Source: an uncultured Eubacteriales bacterium
GTDB taxonomy: Bacteria; Bacillota; Clostridia; Oscillospirales; Acutalibacteraceae
NCBI GenBank assembly: GCA_934477125.1
Contig: CAKSOL010000003.1
Location: forward strand, 124,001 to 188,000
Direction of reading: 5' to 3'
Length of the DNA: 64,000 nucleotides
Part shown: piece after piece, positions 62,410 to 64,000 of the stretch
How positions within the stretch are numbered: position 1 is the stretch's first letter
Layout of the letters: each line of letters begins with the position of its first letter
The notes under the pieces: generated by a model
Seen by the model: the letters and a program-made list of their open reading frames with translations, nothing else
Database searches by the model: none
What the model was told of the DNA's origin: nothing
Position numbers and translations under genes: made by a program

Positions 62410-62428
62410 ATTTATAAGGAGGACTAAC

Positions 62429-63229
62429 ATGACTTCAGAATTACAAAAAATCATTGACAAGCCAATTTCGTTGACAAATAAGATTTTATATCAGATCTGT
62501 AATAATGAGGGCGAGTATTCGTGGGGAAACGGAAAATTTTTAGGTGAGAAAATCTGGCTTATAGGTCGTGCGTATGCCGCTTCTCCGGAGAGGAGGTATG
62601 TCAGAACAAAAAAATTTCACGGAAAATTGGAATTGGATAATGCCGGTGACGGAACCGGAAAGTATTTTGATGAGATTGGGGAATATATTGCAGATGATAA
62701 ACGATACAAAGATATCGTGTCGGCATTAAACGAATTGCAATGTAAATATGAATTTGACGGCAGCGAAAATGATTTGAATTTGCTGAAAAAGGCAGCCGAA
62801 ACAGTAGATTTATTAAATAAGGCGGTAAAAGGCGCTTCAGAAAAATACGATAATAAAAACAATCCTAAAATTACAGGAAATGTTAAATACAGAAATCAAA
62901 TTTCTTTTTGCAGCAAATTCCTGCATTTTCATTGCCCCGATACTGTCTTTATAATGGACGGTTTCACACGGGAAGCAGCTTCAAATTTATTTTCTCCGAA
63001 AAGCAAAAAGCAATCGTATATTGAAAAACAGGAAATCAATGAGGATTTAAAAAACAAATTAAATTCTTATTTACCTGACATATCAATCAAATGTTCAGAA
63101 TATATGAGTTTTTGTGAAAAATCGTATGCGTTATGCAGATATATCAAGGACTCCGGGCTTGATATATCAAATATTACTTATTATCCGAGAACATCCGATT
63201 ATGTTTTACAAAGCGTAAAATGCAATTAA
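62429..63229 (+). CDS. Hypothetical AT-rich protein
   Basis: A 266-residue protein that I do not recognise. It is largely charged and helical with no membrane segments. A distinctive block is FCSKFLHFHCPDTVFIMDG (about 173-191), preceded by GNVKYRNQ. The phrase SKFLHFH...P...DG occurs in several poorly studied cytoplasmic proteins. Base composition is clearly more AT-rich than the surrounding genes, like the end of the collagen-like gene, which suggests joint acquisition. The ATG at 62429 has AAGGAGG upstream; it follows the surface-protein stop by 19 bases and is probably co-transcribed with it. Confidence 0.65.
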   Translation: MTSELQKIIDKPISLTNKILYQICNNEGEYSWGNGKFLGEKIWLIGRAYAASPERRYVRTKKFHGKLELDNAGDGTGKYFDEIGEYIADDKRYKDIVSALNELQCKYEFDGSENDLNLLKKAAETVDLLNKAVKGASEKYDNKNNPKITGNVKYRNQISFCSKFLHFHCPDTVFIMDGFTREAASNLFSPKSKKQSYIEKQEINEDLKNKLNSYLPDISIKCSEYMSFCEKSYALCRYIKDSGLDISNITYYPRTSDYVLQSVKCN

Positions 63230-63338
63230 AAGGAAAAGCACATTTTATATAATTGCGTCCGATGTCACTTTAACCTCCATCTCCATTTCTCTGAATAACC
63301 GCGTAAATGCCGGGGGAAAATAACGCCGGTGATATATT

Positions 63339-63704
63339 TTGAAAAAACAAACCTGCAAGCTGTTGAAATCAGGTCTCTGCGGTGTTCCGATAGGTATTGT
63401 AAACGGTCTTTTCGGAGCGGGCGGCGGAATGCTGGCGGTTCCGCTGCTGAAATCTGCCGGTCTTGACCAAAAGGAGGCTCACGCCAACGCCGTCGCGGTT
63501 ATCCTGCCGATAACCGCGCTTTCCGCCGCAATTTATCTTTTTAAGGGCTATGTCCGTCTGTCCGCCGCCGCAGTTTATATTCCGACCGGTCTTATCGGCG
63601 CGCTTATAGGAACGCTGCTGCTTAAAAAGCTTTCCGGAACGCTTCTGAGACGTATTTTCGGGGCGTTTATGATTTATTCCGGAATAAGGATGATTCTGAA
63701 ATGA
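63339..63704 (+). CDS. TauE/SafE (TSUP) half-transporter, first half
   Basis: A 121-residue membrane protein with about four hydrophobic segments and the TSUP motif GLFGAGGGMLAVP (about 24-36). Full-size TSUP anion transporters have about 250 residues and two such halves, so this is one half. The start is a TTG at 63339 with GGTGA upstream. It overlaps the second half by ATGA, so the two are made as a pair. Likely role: export or uptake of sulfonate/sulfite-like anions. Confidence 0.8.
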   Translation: MKKQTCKLLKSGLCGVPIGIVNGLFGAGGGMLAVPLLKSAGLDQKEAHANAVAVILPITALSAAIYLFKGYVRLSAAAVYIPTGLIGALIGTLLLKKLSGTLLRRIFGAFMIYSGIRMILK

Positions 63705-64000
63705 ACCTTGCGGCGTTATTGGCGGGGCTTTTAAGCGGAATAATAGGCGCTATGGGACTTGGCGGCGGAGCGGTGCTTATTATCTACCTCGCTGTTTTTA
63801 CGGATACTCCCCAGCTTGCGGCGCAGGGGATAAACCTTATATTTTTTCTGCCTATCGGCGCACTTGCGGTTATCGTTTACGCGAAAAAAGGTAAAATTTC
63901 ATGGAAAAAGACCGTTCCGATTGCCGTCGGCGGTCTTTTGGGCGCTGTCGGAGGAATAATTTCCGCGAGACTTTTGGGCGGAGAGCTGACCGCAAAGCTT
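63701..64000 (+). CDS. TauE/SafE half-transporter, second half (cut by window end)
   Basis: The first 100 codons of a second TSUP half, starting MNLAALLAGLLSG and containing the GLGGGAVLII motif near residue 20, followed by further hydrophobic stretches. The reading frame runs off the window. The ATG is embedded in the TGA of the preceding half. Confidence 0.8.
   Translation, partial: MNLAALLAGLLSGIIGAMGLGGGAVLIIYLAVFTDTPQLAAQGINLIFFLPIGALAVIVYAKKGKISWKKTVPIAVGGLLGAVGGIISARLLGGELTAKL

Overview
The window looks like a chromosomal segment of an anaerobic, fibre- or glycan-degrading Gram-positive gut bacterium of the Oscillospiraceae/Ruminococcaceae type (Clostridia). The evidence is type I dockerin repeats on secreted proteins, ABC sugar uptake with lipoprotein binding proteins, a bifurcating-type trimeric [FeFe] hydrogenase, AGGAGG-type ribosome binding sites, consensus sigma-A promoters and YesMN-style two-component regulation. 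No rRNA, tRNA or CRISPR array was seen.

Region 1 (about 1-26980, all plus strand) is one long carbohydrate locus. It holds two ABC sugar permeases and a solute-binding lipoprotein, then a 1867-residue membrane-anchored protein with an SGNH esterase core and a DUF4874/DUF4832 lipoprotein. These are followed by a dockerin protein, a sialate O-acetylesterase-like SGNH enzyme, a GH110-type alpha-1,3-galactosidase, a one-repeat dockerin protein and a 1437-residue protein that fuses the same modules to DUF4832. GH43 and GH37/trehalase-like enzymes, a type I dehydroquinase-like protein, an SDR and an MDR oxidoreductase complete it. Four of the secreted proteins share about fourteen copies of one module type that I cannot assign to a named family. 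The secreted proteins probably bind and deacylate a decorated galactose-containing glycan, and the enzymes without signal peptides finish the work inside after ABC import.

Region 2 (27000-34810) has a beta-helix surface protein, a 35-residue peptide and a lipoprotein behind a strong promoter bracketed by two 24-bp palindromes. An AraC-type regulator with no normal start codon on its conserved N-terminus follows, divergent from a sugar isomerase/Gfo-Idh-MocA pair. Region 3 (34880-39226) is housekeeping: a G5/3D cell-wall protein with a WalR-like box, pyrR-uraA behind an attenuator-like leader, and an AlkD-type protein. Region 4 (39390-47765) is the hydrogenase operon: a NuoE-like HydC, a conserved block of DRTGG, HATPase, PHP and H-cluster-like proteins, a thioredoxin-like ferredoxin, HydB and HydA.

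Region 5 (47785-57509, minus strand) is a sugar sensing and uptake block: mglB-mglA-mglC, an InlB-repeat protein, a YesN-type regulator, a YesM-type kinase, a second sugar-binding lipoprotein and an aldo/keto reductase.

Region 6 (57677-64000) contains the most striking feature. A tyrosine recombinase is followed by a 235-bp segment bounded by perfect 23-bp inverted repeats. A near-consensus promoter inside the segment points away from the next gene, which encodes a 1180-residue collagen-like surface protein. This is the arrangement of a phase-variable invertible promoter, apparently captured in the OFF orientation. An AT-rich hypothetical gene and a split TauE/SafE transporter pair end the window.
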